Shown: positions 1 to 7,330, counted from the stretch's first letter. The stretch is 12,394 nucleotides of DNA from an uncultured Eubacteriales bacterium (GCA_902495025.1 CABUWB010000033.1:1-12394), one strand, 5' to 3'. Numbers and translations: made by a program. The notes: generated from the letters alone by a model not told the origin.

Positions 1-386
1 TAAGAAGTATGGACGGTGATGTTTATATTATACCCAACGGACAGATAAAAATTGTTACCAATATGAGCAAGGGCTTTAACAGGGCAATTGTTGATGTCGG
101 TGTATCCTATGGGGAAAATATTGACAATGTGATTAACGTGCTTAACAGCGAGCTTGAAAAGATTTTTGAACAGAATCTGATAGGCGGCATACTGAAAAAG
201 CCCGAGGTGCTGGGTGTTGAAAGCCTTGCAGACAGCTCGGTTGTAATACGTATAAAGGCGGACTGCTCCGTTGGTGAAAACTGGAATGTTGAGCGTCAGC
301 TCCGCCGTCTTATTAAAAATGCCTTTGACAGGGAGGGTATTGAAATACCGTTTCCGCAGTGTGTTGTGCATATTGAAAAGGAGTAA
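1..386 (+). CDS. MscS-family mechanosensitive channel, C-terminal part (5' end outside window)
   Basis: This is the C-terminal ~127 residues of a small-conductance mechanosensitive channel, a membrane protein that opens under hypo-osmotic stress to release solutes. The reading frame is already open at base 1 and codes R-S-M-D-G-D-V-Y-I-I-P-N-G, the conserved beta-domain segment just after the pore helix in MscS proteins (usually D-G-x-V-x-x-I-P-N-G). The ATG at 9 is therefore internal and not a start. The rest, with IVDVGVSYGENID and a closing beta strand ending in VVHIEKE, fits the cytoplasmic alpha/beta domain. The pore helices lie upstream, outside the window. The stop at 384-386 overlaps the ribosome site of the next gene, so the two are probably cotranscribed. 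An MscS gene next to a DUF951 gene is, as I recall, a common pairing in Bacillota. Confidence 0.9.
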   Translation, partial: RSMDGDVYIIPNGQIKIVTNMSKGFNRAIVDVGVSYGENIDNVINVLNSELEKIFEQNLIGGILKKPEVLGVESLADSSVVIRIKADCSVGENWNVERQLRRLIKNAFDREGIEIPFPQCVVHIEKE

Positions 387-392
387 TGCTTT

Positions 393-581
393 ATGGATAT
401 AAGGGTTGGAGATATACTGTTAATGAAGAAAAAACACCCCTGCGGCTCTAACCGCTGGGAGGTGCTGCGTATCGGTGCTGATTTCCGTATTCAGTGCTGT
501 ACCTGCGGACACCTTGTTATGCTGCCGAGGGTTAAGCTGGAAAAAAATGTTAAAAGCATTGAGCGAAAAGAGGAAGAATAA
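393..581 (+). CDS. DUF951 small cysteine-rich protein (62 aa)
   Basis: This small soluble protein of unknown function belongs to the DUF951 family. Recognisable family features are an N-terminal VGDILLMKKKHPCGS segment, the E-V-L-R-I-G-A-D-F-R-I core, and a C-x-x-C-G-H knuckle followed by VMLPR. C17, C35 and C38 (with an extra C36) and the nearby H15 and H40 could bind a metal, probably zinc; this is inferred from spacing. The length is typical of the family. AAAAGGAG at 376-383 gives a well-spaced ribosome site for the ATG at 393, and only 6 nt separate it from the channel gene, so it is the second gene of that operon. Family assignment is firm; function is not known. Confidence 0.9.
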   Translation: MDIRVGDILLMKKKHPCGSNRWEVLRIGADFRIQCCTCGHLVMLPRVKLEKNVKSIERKEEE

Positions 582-583
582 AA

Positions 584-625
584 ATGGACTGTCCGACGGA
601 CGGATATTATTTAGGGAAACGCTGA
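584..625 (+). other. Possible 13-residue reading frame downstream of the DUF951 gene
   Basis: An ATG 2 nt after the DUF951 stop opens a frame coding MDCPTDGYYLGKR and then TGA. GAGGAAG at about 569-575 sits at a reasonable ribosome-site distance. The TGA lies inside the palindrome that starts at 622. It could be a leader peptide, the stub of a gene cut off by an old insertion, or chance. Nothing confirms expression. Confidence 0.2.
591..601. repeat. Small inverted repeat GTCCG-A-CGGAC
   Basis: Two perfect 5-bp arms separated by one base, inside the short frame at 584-625. A one-base loop makes an RNA hairpin unlikely, so it would have to act as a protein site if it acts at all. It may be chance. 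Confidence 0.25.
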
Positions 626-637
626 TTAATTAATCAG
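622..637. repeat. Perfect 16-bp palindrome CTGATTAATTAATCAG
   Basis: Both strands read CTGATTAATTAATCAG with no spacer. It is preceded by TTAGGGAAACG at 611-621. The combination resembles the terminal inverted repeats of some insertion sequences joined head to head, though that comparison is from memory. It could equally be an operator for a dimeric regulator. No transposase fragment is visible next to it. Confidence 0.55.
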
Positions 638-662
638 TGGTTAAGAATTTACTATATAAAAT

Positions 663-704
663 AACAAGGCAACGGTTTCAATTTATTGAATAAGTTGCCT
701 TGTT
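663..704. terminator. Bidirectional intrinsic terminator between convergent genes
   Basis: AACAAGGCAAC (663-673) pairs perfectly with GTTGCCTTGTT (694-704). The loop contains a smaller TTCAA/TTGAA stem (677-681 with 686-690). Downstream on the plus strand is TTTATATTGT; on the minus strand the stem is followed by ATTTTATATAG. It sits between the converging DUF951 gene and the large protease gene, so it can end transcripts from both sides. Confidence 0.85.
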
Positions 705-732
705 TTATATTGTAATAGTTCCTTTTATGAAA

Positions 733-3700
733 TTATTTTGGCGAAACGGTAACGGTATATGCGCCGTTTGTTTTTTCGCCTATGGTTATTTTTACACCAG
801 GGTCAACAGACTCGTTTTCGCTGGAATCGTACCAGCCAAAGCCTGAAGTGTTATTATTTATTACCTTGCCTGTGGTGTATACACCCTCGCTGTTTGCATC
901 ACCCACAAGGCGGATAAGACGTATACCGTCATCATCATTGTTAGTATACTCTGAACCGTTCTGATACATCAGTATAGGATACCAGTAATCATCTTTAAAG
1001 GCAGCATTTACATGGAAAATTCTGACTCCGTCGCCTGTACTATCCCAACTTCTGTCACGTGTAAGACCATAATTGTTTATTTCTGGAGTTACATATTCAA
1101 CAATAAAGTATTCCGAGAAATATCTGTCATCAAGAGTTCCGTTAGGTATAATTAAGCAATTTCCGTTATCAGTCTGTGCATTGTAAAGTGTAAAGCTCTG
1201 TGTACCTGACGCTGAATCGTATACAGAAATCTGATTTTGATGATACCAGCCAAGCATAAGCTTGGAGAAGGCACAAAAGTCGGAATAAGCATCAGCATCC
1301 ATAAGCTCTGTGCCTGCATTGCCATGGAATGCCTCAAAATCATCCGAATAATACAGATAATAATCGGGCAGACCCATACAGTGACCCATTTCGTGGAGAT
1401 ATGAGCTTACATAGTTTTTGTAATCGCTTGCATTATCAGGCTGTGCATTGCCTGTAATTATGTTGCCAACATTTACTCCGTCAACCTCATATGTACTATC
1501 TCCAAAACCACCAGAGCAAGGCCACCAGTCATCGTCACCTGCCGCTGTCGGAACGGTAAAGAGTGTTGCATCAATTTTGCCGTCACCGTTTCCGTCAAAC
1601 TGTGAAAAATCAACATCATTGTCAAATGCCTCAAAGCACTCCTTGGCAAGCTTAACCTTATCAGTATCGTATGCAGAGCGGTTTTCCTTTGTGGTGTAAA
1701 CAAATACTTCACCCTGCAGCTTCATTGCTCCCTTTGAGGAGCGGCTGTAAAATGCTGACATACTCTCAAACGGATAGTTTGCGTTAGATGTATCCTCATC
1801 TCCAAATGTCATTTCTCTTAAATCTGCCTGAGATATATCGTAGCTATACTGGCAGTCAGGAAAGTCAACATAGAATACCACTAAATTTGGGTTGCCCTGT
1901 GTATAAAGTGATGATGACAGTGCAGTTATTGGCGGTGAGATAAAGTCGCCGAGTGCCTGCTCTGTTGTTGCTTCTGTTGTTGTTTCTGTTGTTGTTTCAA
2001 CAGTTTCATATTTAATTGTAATTGAAACAATCTGTGCCGTTGTGCCGCCTGTCTGTGCTGCATATATTCTGTAATATCCACTCTCTAAGTTATAAACGGT
2101 AAAGTCCTGTGCAGCCTCTCCGCCGTTAATAGTTTGCGAAGTGCTGTCATATAAGGACAGCGACGCACTCTTTGAGCTGTTTGAGGAGCCGCACTTAAAG
2201 TTAACTGTTACTGTTGCTGTGTCGTACAGACCAAAATCAACATAGCCGTTTTCATCAATTTTAATTTCTGTTTCAGAGGTTGAGCCGCTTACAATTACGT
2301 TGGGATTGCTTAAAAGGTCTGCTGCGGAATATGTGCCGTCTGCAAGACCATAGCGTGCTGTGCTCTGTGTTGTTGTTTCGGTTGCGGTTTCGGTAGTGGC
2401 TGCCGCAGTCGTTGTTTCGGTTGTTGTTTCTGTTGTTGTTTCGGTTGTTGTTTCAGTTGTTGTTTTGTGGTTTAAAATCCATACAGCATCATTTACATCT
2501 ATGCCTGCTGTACCGTCGCAGTCGGCATTTATTAAAGCTCTGTCGTCAGTCAGGCTTATGCTGCCCATAACATATTTTAACAGTAATGCTGCATCTGCAT
2601 CGTCTATGTCTCCGTCAAGGTCAACATCACCGGGTATGGTGCCTGTTGCTGCGGTAGTGGTTTCGGTAGTGGTTTCGGTAGTAGTTGTAGTAGTGGTTTC
2701 GGTAGTAGTTTCGGTAGTGGTTGTTGCAACAGTACCGTAGGAAACAGTTACCGAAATAATCTGAGCTGTTGTGCCGCCGCTCTGTGATGCTGTTATTCTG
2801 TAAGTGCCGCCGCTCATAGCTGTTACCGCAAGCTCCTGTGCGGCATCACCGCCCATAAGGGTTGACGAGGTTTTGCCGTTAAGAGTAATTGACGCACTTT
2901 TGCTTGTATTTGTTGAGCCGCATTTAAAGCTAACGGTTACATTTGCGCCGTCATTTACATTAAACTCAACATAGCCGCTTTCGTTAATTTTAATTTGGCT
3001 TGTTGAGGAGGAGCCGCTTACTGCAAACCTTGTGCTGTCACCGAGCATTGCCGAGGCAGAGTAGGTGCCGGCATCAAGCGGAGTAAGGTCTGACTGGTCG
3101 CCCTGTGAGGTGGTTGTTTCAGTTGTTGTTTCCGTAGTAGTTGTAGTAGTTGTAGCCTTAGTAGTAGTTGTTGTAGTGGCGGCGGTAGTGGTTTCAGTAG
3201 TTGTTTCACCGCTTGCCGCTTGTGCAAGCACCATTTTTGTAAGTGCCGAGTTGCTTGATGTGCTTGCACCCTGTATGGTGTATGTACCTGCGGGCAGTGT
3301 TACGGTTTCGGTGCCTGCGGCAAAGGTATATTCCTCACCTGTCTGAGCTGTAGCAACCATACCCTTGCCTGTTGAGGTGAGGGTTACATTTGTTGCTGTG
3401 CCAAGGGTGAACTGTATGTTGGTATTGCCGTCATTTTTTCTTGTCTTTGCACCGTCTGCTGTCATATCACGAAAACCAAAGCTGATATTGCCTGCTGTGC
3501 TGGCTGACTTGGAGGTGATGTTAAAATCGCCGTCCGATGCGCCTGTGCCAAATACATAGGTACCCATTACTGCTGTGTTGTTATCATCTGTAATGGTAGA
3601 CTGGGTTGTAGTTTCCGTTGTGGCTTCGGTAGTGGTCTGTGTTGGTGCTTCTCCATTTACCGCCTCAATTTTCACCTTGTAGGTGTATCTTGTGTCGGTA

Positions 3701-5121
3701 TCCGTACTCTTGCTGTCCCAGTTTACCTGATAGTCCTTAATGGTGTCAGGTGTTGCACATACAACAAGATAAGCCGCTGTTTCATCACCGTTAAGGGTAA
3801 TGCTTGCCTTACCGCTGCCGCTTATCATATTTGAATAGCGTGTTGTATTGTTTGACGTATTTGTTACAAGGCTGGTGCGGAAATCCGAGCCGCTTGCACT
3901 GCTTGTGTTTACAAAGTCAACGTCAATTCTGTCCTTTGATAAATCCACATTAAGCGGAATAATATTAAAGCCCGTCTGCATTGGCGCATCATCCCCCGAG
4001 CTTTGGTAGCCCTGTGAATCGGCAGCCCCGAGGGTTGTATAAATTAAATCACGATTTTGAAATTGCTCATTTGCACCGTCGCCGTCAATATCAATTTCAG
4101 TGGTACTGTTAAGGGTAATTTCAAATTCGTCAAGATAATATTGCTGACGGCTGAAATCCATTGTGGCAAGGCGCTTTGTCATATTGCCGAGGATAGTTTT
4201 TATTGATACGCCCGAAAGTTTTTCAATCTTATCATACATTGAGCTGTAGGCACCGTTAGCAGCAGAGCCTGTGTCGGCAAAAAAATTCTGCATAAATTCC
4301 AAGCCAAGACCGTCTATATTATCGGGATTTTCCGAAATATAAAGGAAGATTGGCCATGTGTCGTACCAGTTAAGCATGTGGGGAACATAATAATCGCCGA
4401 ACTTTATATATGGTGCAAAAAAGTCCGAATCGGGACCATAGGTTGTTCCGTTATATGCGTAGTACTCACTGCCGAGGTACTGGTCTCTGAACCAGTTTGC
4501 GGTTGCCTCATACCATGCATAGTCAACTGTACCGCCCTGGTGATATGTAAAGGCGTGTGCAAGCTCATGAGGTACAACCCAGCTTGGCGGGTCAACACGC
4601 ATTGCATCGGGGTTTAAAAACAGGTAGGCAAAGCCGTCAGAGTCGGCTGACATATACGCCCAGTCGTCCTCAAAGCTGCTTATGCCTGTGTTTGAAACGT
4701 AGATATTGGTTTTGTATTTGCCCGAAACTGCAGATGTCATGGAATAGCAGATGTCCTGCATACCCAGCCTTTCAATATAAAAGGTGCGTATGTTTTCAAG
4801 GTTGATAAGGTTGCCCTTTATAAAATTATCATCAACCGTTGTGCTTGAGGTGTTGCTGCTGCCCCAGATAATCTGAAAATGCTCGGACGCCATACGGTTT
4901 ACCGAGGTGTCGTCAAGAGCTATTATGCCGTCCCTTACGGCATATTCATCACCTGCGGTGAGCTGTGATATTGTCTTTGATGAAGTGGTTGTGGACACAA
5001 CGTCAACTGTTGTGTATACGCCCGTTGCGGCTGTAGTCTGTACGGTGCCAAGGCTTACTGTCATAAGCGTGTTTGTAACGCACAGCGCTGCTGCAATAAA
5101 GCGCTTAATGCTTTTTTTCAT
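733..5121 (-). CDS. Secreted dockerin protein with two metalloprotease domains (DUF6055-type and M6-like)
   Basis: A 1462-aa exported protein, probably a protease that docks on a cohesin scaffold. The start at 5121 is chosen over the ATG at 5139 because AGGGGGT (5128-5134) lies 6 nt upstream and the protein then begins MKKSIKRFIAAAL, a typical signal peptide (cleavage near A32). Order: residues ~75-480, DUF6055-like domain with HELAH at 185-189 and E205 in Y-E-A-T-A-N as the likely third zinc ligand; ~520-635, a beta-rich module; 687-795 and 931-1038, two homologous beta modules; 831-886, a dockerin between them; ~1057-1462, an M6-like metzincin with H1243-E-M-G-H1247-x-x-G-x-x-D1253, a Met-turn candidate at M1274 and a calcium-loop-like DGNGDGKID at 1176-1184. 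Linkers of T-T-T-E repeats separate the modules. There is no sortase or cell-wall anchor at the C-terminus. It forms its own transcription unit. Domain calls are by motif; activity and substrate are inferred. Confidence 0.88.
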   Translation of the reverse strand: MKKSIKRFIAAALCVTNTLMTVSLGTVQTTAATGVYTTVDVVSTTTSSKTISQLTAGDEYAVRDGIIALDDTSVNRMASEHFQIIWGSSNTSSTTVDDNFIKGNLINLENIRTFYIERLGMQDICYSMTSAVSGKYKTNIYVSNTGISSFEDDWAYMSADSDGFAYLFLNPDAMRVDPPSWVVPHELAHAFTYHQGGTVDYAWYEATANWFRDQYLGSEYYAYNGTTYGPDSDFFAPYIKFGDYYVPHMLNWYDTWPIFLYISENPDNIDGLGLEFMQNFFADTGSAANGAYSSMYDKIEKLSGVSIKTILGNMTKRLATMDFSRQQYYLDEFEITLNSTTEIDIDGDGANEQFQNRDLIYTTLGAADSQGYQSSGDDAPMQTGFNIIPLNVDLSKDRIDVDFVNTSSASGSDFRTSLVTNTSNNTTRYSNMISGSGKASITLNGDETAAYLVVCATPDTIKDYQVNWDSKSTDTDTRYTYKVKIEAVNGEAPTQTTTEATTETTTQSTITDDNNTAVMGTYVFGTGASDGDFNITSKSASTAGNISFGFRDMTADGAKTRKNDGNTNIQFTLGTATNVTLTSTGKGMVATAQTGEEYTFAAGTETVTLPAGTYTIQGASTSSNSALTKMVLAQAASGETTTETTTAATTTTTTKATTTTTTTETTTETTTSQGDQSDLTPLDAGTYSASAMLGDSTRFAVSGSSSTSQIKINESGYVEFNVNDGANVTVSFKCGSTNTSKSASITLNGKTSSTLMGGDAAQELAVTAMSGGTYRITASQSGGTTAQIISVTVSYGTVATTTTETTTETTTTTTTETTTETTTAATGTIPGDVDLDGDIDDADAALLLKYVMGSISLTDDRALINADCDGTAGIDVNDAVWILNHKTTTETTTETTTETTTETTTAAATTETATETTTQSTARYGLADGTYSAADLLSNPNVIVSGSTSETEIKIDENGYVDFGLYDTATVTVNFKCGSSNSSKSASLSLYDSTSQTINGGEAAQDFTVYNLESGYYRIYAAQTGGTTAQIVSITIKYETVETTTETTTEATTEQALGDFISPPITALSSSLYTQGNPNLVVFYVDFPDCQYSYDISQADLREMTFGDEDTSNANYPFESMSAFYSRSSKGAMKLQGEVFVYTTKENRSAYDTDKVKLAKECFEAFDNDVDFSQFDGNGDGKIDATLFTVPTAAGDDDWWPCSGGFGDSTYEVDGVNVGNIITGNAQPDNASDYKNYVSSYLHEMGHCMGLPDYYLYYSDDFEAFHGNAGTELMDADAYSDFCAFSKLMLGWYHQNQISVYDSASGTQSFTLYNAQTDNGNCLIIPNGTLDDRYFSEYFIVEYVTPEINNYGLTRDRSWDSTGDGVRIFHVNAAFKDDYWYPILMYQNGSEYTNNDDDGIRLIRLVGDANSEGVYTTGKVINNNTSGFGWYDSSENESVDPGVKITIGEKTNGAYTVTVSPK
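2008..2331 (-). repeat. Beta module copy B (residues 931-1038)
   Basis: Runs from YSAADLL to VSITIKY and is the second copy of the module at 687-795, placed after the dockerin and before the M6-like domain. The copies have diverged enough at protein and DNA level that the duplication is not recent. Confidence 0.8.
2411..2458. repeat. Four tandem 12-nt units in a Thr/Glu linker
   Basis: Four consecutive units GTTGTTTCnGTT on the plus strand (n-position and neighbour vary) code T-T-T-E on the minus strand, in the linker after the dockerin. The other linkers at about 1957-2002, 2641-2730, 3104-3210 and 3595-3650 have the same amino-acid bias but partly different Thr codons. Copy-number change by 12 nt would keep the frame. 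Confidence 0.75.
2464..2631 (-). other. Type I dockerin domain (residues 831-886 of the protease)
   Basis: Begins GDVDLDGDIDDADAALLLKY, a clear first calcium loop (D832, D834, D836, D843) followed by the helix A-A-L-L-L-K-Y. The second repeat, N-A-D-C-D-G-T-A-G-I-D-V-N-D-A-V-W-I-L, keeps D867, D869 and D878 but has T871 where an Asp is usual and Ala where Gly is usual. Dockerins bind cohesins on scaffoldin proteins of cellulosome-like complexes. Here it is internal, while most dockerins are at a terminus. Confidence 0.88.
2737..3063 (-). repeat. Beta module copy A (residues 687-795)
   Basis: Runs from YSASAML to ISVTVSY. Roughly half of its positions match copy B by eye, including KCGS, SKSAS, GG-x-AAQ and GGTTAQI. 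The alternating hydrophobic pattern suggests a beta sandwich, perhaps carbohydrate-binding; no family is recognised with certainty. It sits before the dockerin. Confidence 0.8.
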
Positions 5122-5127
5122 TTCGGT

Positions 5128-5134
5128 ACCCCCT
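5128..5134 (-). promoter_or_regulatory. Ribosome binding site deciding the protease start
   Basis: AGGGGGT on the minus strand ends 6 nt before the ATG at 5121. The upstream in-frame ATG at 5139 overlaps the approach to this site and has no ribosome site of its own, so 5121 is preferred. Confidence 0.8.
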
Positions 5135-5167
5135 ACCATATATTGTATTTTAACGCATTACTTTCTT

Positions 5168-5196
5168 ATTATATAAAAAAAAACGCTGACTTACAA
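5168..5196 (-). promoter_or_regulatory. Sigma-A type promoter of the protease gene
   Basis: On the minus strand, TTGTAA (5196-5191), a 17-bp spacer containing a T-tract, and a perfect TATAAT (5173-5168). The predicted start lies about 40 nt before the ATG at 5121. Confidence 0.65.
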
Positions 5197-5258
5197 TATT
5201 GATTTGTCACAAAACATTTTGCTGTGTTTTGGTAAAAGGTTATATGGCGTGTCAAATA

Positions 5259-5278
5259 CTGCAGGCTGCGGCTTGCAG
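5259..5278 (+). other. Hairpin with C(UGCG)G tetraloop in the typA/protease intergenic region
   Basis: CTGCAGGC and GCTTGCAG form an 8-bp stem with one G-U pair, closed by UGCG. C(UNCG)G is a known extra-stable RNA tetraloop class, and the loop fits only when the plus strand is read. No T-tract follows, so it is not an ordinary terminator. A poor possible promoter (TTTTGC, 5217; TATATG, 5241) lies just upstream. Role unknown. Confidence 0.45.
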
Positions 5279-5365
5279 CTGGCAGTGGTTTAAATGTAAA
5301 GCCTGTTTTGTGCTATTTGACAATAGAGGCGGCTAAATTAATACAAAAATTGTTAATATATTTTA

Positions 5366-5395
5366 TTGATATTATGGCTTTTGCTGTGGTAAAAT
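5366..5395 (+). promoter_or_regulatory. Extended -10 promoter of the typA-flippase operon
   Basis: TTGATA (5366-5371), an 18-bp spacer and TAAAAT (5390-5395) with TG at 5387-5388, giving the TGn extended -10. The leader to the typA ATG would be about 75 nt. It contains a weak imperfect hairpin (5410-5420 with 5436-5447). Confidence 0.55.
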
Positions 5396-5477
5396 GATAT
5401 TTAACGTAAAATGCCTTATTGTGGCTATACGACAGAATAAAAGCATTAAAATTTATATAAGAGAGTGAGATAAAATT

Positions 5478-7307
5478 ATGAAAACTAAGAGAGAGGACAT
5501 CAGAAATATTGCTATTATCGCCCACGTTGACCATGGCAAAACAACGCTGGTTGATGAGCTGTTAAAGCAGAGCGGTACTTTCCGTTCAAACCAGGTTATA
5601 CGTGAGAGAGTTATGGACTCGGGTGATATTGAGAGGGAGAGAGGTATTACAATCCTTTCCAAAAACACCTCCGTATACTATGACGATGTTAAGATTAATA
5701 TTGTTGATACACCAGGTCATGCCGACTTTGGCGGCGAGGTTGAGCGTGTACTCAAAATGGTAAACGGTGTTGTGCTTGTGGTTGACGCTTACGAGGGTGC
5801 AATGCCACAGACAAAGTTTGTTTTAAGAAACGCACTTTCCTTAGGTCTGCCTGTTGTTGTATGTGTAAACAAGATTGACCGTCCCGAGGCAAGACCTGAT
5901 GAGGTTGTTGATGAAATACTCGAGCTTTTTATGGAGCTTGACGCAACGGACGAGCAGCTTGACAGTCCTTTTGTATTTGCATCTGCTAAAATGGGCAAGG
6001 CGGCACTTACACCCGAGGAGGCTCTTGACGCTCCCGATATGAAGCCTTTGTTTGATACAATTATCGAGCATATCCCTGCTCCCGAGGGCGACCCCGATGC
6101 AGATTTACAGATGCTTGTTACCACAATCGACTACAACGAGTACGTTGGCCGTATTGGTATAGGCAAAATTGAAAACGGCAGCGTTAAGGTAAATGACGAA
6201 ATTGCCATTGTAAATATACACGACCCTGAAAAGCTTGTTAAAACAAGGGTTACAAAGCTCTACGAGTACGAGGGTCTTGAAAGAATAGAGGTTAAGGAGG
6301 CATCAATGGGTGCTATTGTTGCGGTAAGCGGTATGCCCGAAATCCATATCGGTGATACTATCTGCAACCCTGCAAACCCTGTTGCCATTGAGGTTAATAA
6401 GATAAGCGAGCCTACTCTTTCCATGACATTCTCCGTAAATGACTCACCATTTGCAGGTCAGGAGGGCAAGTTTGTAACAAGCCGTCATCTGCGTGACAGA
6501 CTTCAGAGAGAGCTTAACACCGACGTAAGCTTAAGGGTTGAGGATACCGACGTTGCCGAGGCATTTAAGGTAAGCGGACGTGGTGAGCTGCATCTTTCAA
6601 TTCTTATTGAAACTATGAGAAGAGAGGGTTATGAGTTCCAGGTATCACGTCCAGAGGTACTTTACAAGGAGATTGACGGCAAGAGATGCGAGCCTATGGA
6701 GCTTGCAACCATTGACGTACCCGAGGAGTATGTGGGCAGCGTGATTGAAAAGCTCGGTACAAGAAAGGGCGAAATGGTTAATATGCAGCCTTCACAGTCG
6801 GGCTATACAAGAATTGAGTTCAATATCCCTGCAAGAGGTCTTATCGGCTACAGAAATGAGTTCCTTACAGATACAAGGGGCAACGGTATTATTAATACAG
6901 TATTTAACGGATATGAGGAATACAAGGGTGAGATACAGAGCCGCCAGTCGGGCAGCCTTGTTGCCTTTGAAACAGGCGATGCCGTTACTTATGGTCTGTT
7001 TAACGCACAGGAGAGAGGCGAGCTGTTTATCGGCGCAGGCACTAAGGTTTACGGCGGTATGATTGTAGGCCGTAACTCCAGAACAGGTGATATGGAGGTT
7101 AATGTCTGCAAAAAGAAGCAGCTTACAAATACACGTGCATCGGGCAGTGATGATGCACTTAAGCTTACACCTCATACGGTAATGAGCCTTGAACAGTGTA
7201 TCGACTTTATATCCGACGATGAGCTTGTGGAGGTAACTCCCGAGAGCCTTCGTTTAAGAAAGAAGCTGCTTGACCCTGTTGCAAGAAGAAAAGCGGCAAG
7301 GTGCTGA
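5478..7307 (+). CDS. typA: Translational GTPase TypA/BipA
   Basis: A 609-aa ribosome-associated GTPase of the EF-G/LepA superfamily, which in studied bacteria supports ribosome assembly and growth under stress such as cold. All GTPase motifs are visible: A-H-V-D-H-G-K-T-T (15-23), R-G-I-T-I in switch I (55-59), D77-T-P-G-H81, N-K-I-D (131-134) and S-A-K (169-171). They are followed by a beta-barrel domain, an EF-G III-like domain (~305-385, ending SGRGELHLSILIETMRREG), an EF-G V-like domain and the TypA-specific C-terminal domain with RLRKKLLDPVARRKA. The length is normal for TypA, and no EF-G domain IV is present. The ribosome site, GAGAGTGAGA at 5461-5470, is weak. It is the first gene of a two-gene unit with the flippase. 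Confidence 0.97.
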   Translation: MKTKREDIRNIAIIAHVDHGKTTLVDELLKQSGTFRSNQVIRERVMDSGDIERERGITILSKNTSVYYDDVKINIVDTPGHADFGGEVERVLKMVNGVVLVVDAYEGAMPQTKFVLRNALSLGLPVVVCVNKIDRPEARPDEVVDEILELFMELDATDEQLDSPFVFASAKMGKAALTPEEALDAPDMKPLFDTIIEHIPAPEGDPDADLQMLVTTIDYNEYVGRIGIGKIENGSVKVNDEIAIVNIHDPEKLVKTRVTKLYEYEGLERIEVKEASMGAIVAVSGMPEIHIGDTICNPANPVAIEVNKISEPTLSMTFSVNDSPFAGQEGKFVTSRHLRDRLQRELNTDVSLRVEDTDVAEAFKVSGRGELHLSILIETMRREGYEFQVSRPEVLYKEIDGKRCEPMELATIDVPEEYVGSVIEKLGTRKGEMVNMQPSQSGYTRIEFNIPARGLIGYRNEFLTDTRGNGIINTVFNGYEEYKGEIQSRQSGSLVAFETGDAVTYGLFNAQERGELFIGAGTKVYGGMIVGRNSRTGDMEVNVCKKKQLTNTRASGSDDALKLTPHTVMSLEQCIDFISDDELVEVTPESLRLRKKLLDPVARRKAARC

Positions 7308-7330
7308 AATAATTTACAGGAGAAGGTTTT

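Larger units (their letters stand above)
5122..5477. other. Divergent intergenic region between the protease gene and typA
   Basis: No gene is seen in these 356 bases. It holds a promoter for the protease (5168-5196, minus), a hairpin with a UNCG-type loop (5259-5278), a promoter for typA (5366-5395, plus) and an AT-rich typA leader. A consensus TTGACA at 5317-5322 has only a poor -10 partner (TAATAC, 5339-5344), so it may be a weak second promoter. Confidence 0.7.

Noticed and set aside
2360..2740. A 126-codon plus-strand frame rich in V-V-V-S-V-V repeats
   Set aside because: It is the antisense reading of the T-T-T-E linker repeats and dockerin of the protease gene; no ribosome site or sensible domain supports it. 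The similar frame at 3065-3346 is rejected for the same reason.
5317..5344. Consensus TTGACA as the main typA promoter
   Set aside because: Its best -10 partner at proper spacing, TAATAC, is poor; the TTGATA/TGnTAAAAT pair at 5366-5395 is better.
5410..5447. Riboswitch or thermosensor in the typA leader
   Set aside because: Only a weak, AT-rich imperfect hairpin is present and it matches no riboswitch class I know.
6792..7175. A 127-codon minus-strand frame inside typA
   Set aside because: It is fully antisense to conserved TypA sequence and has no recognisable protein features.
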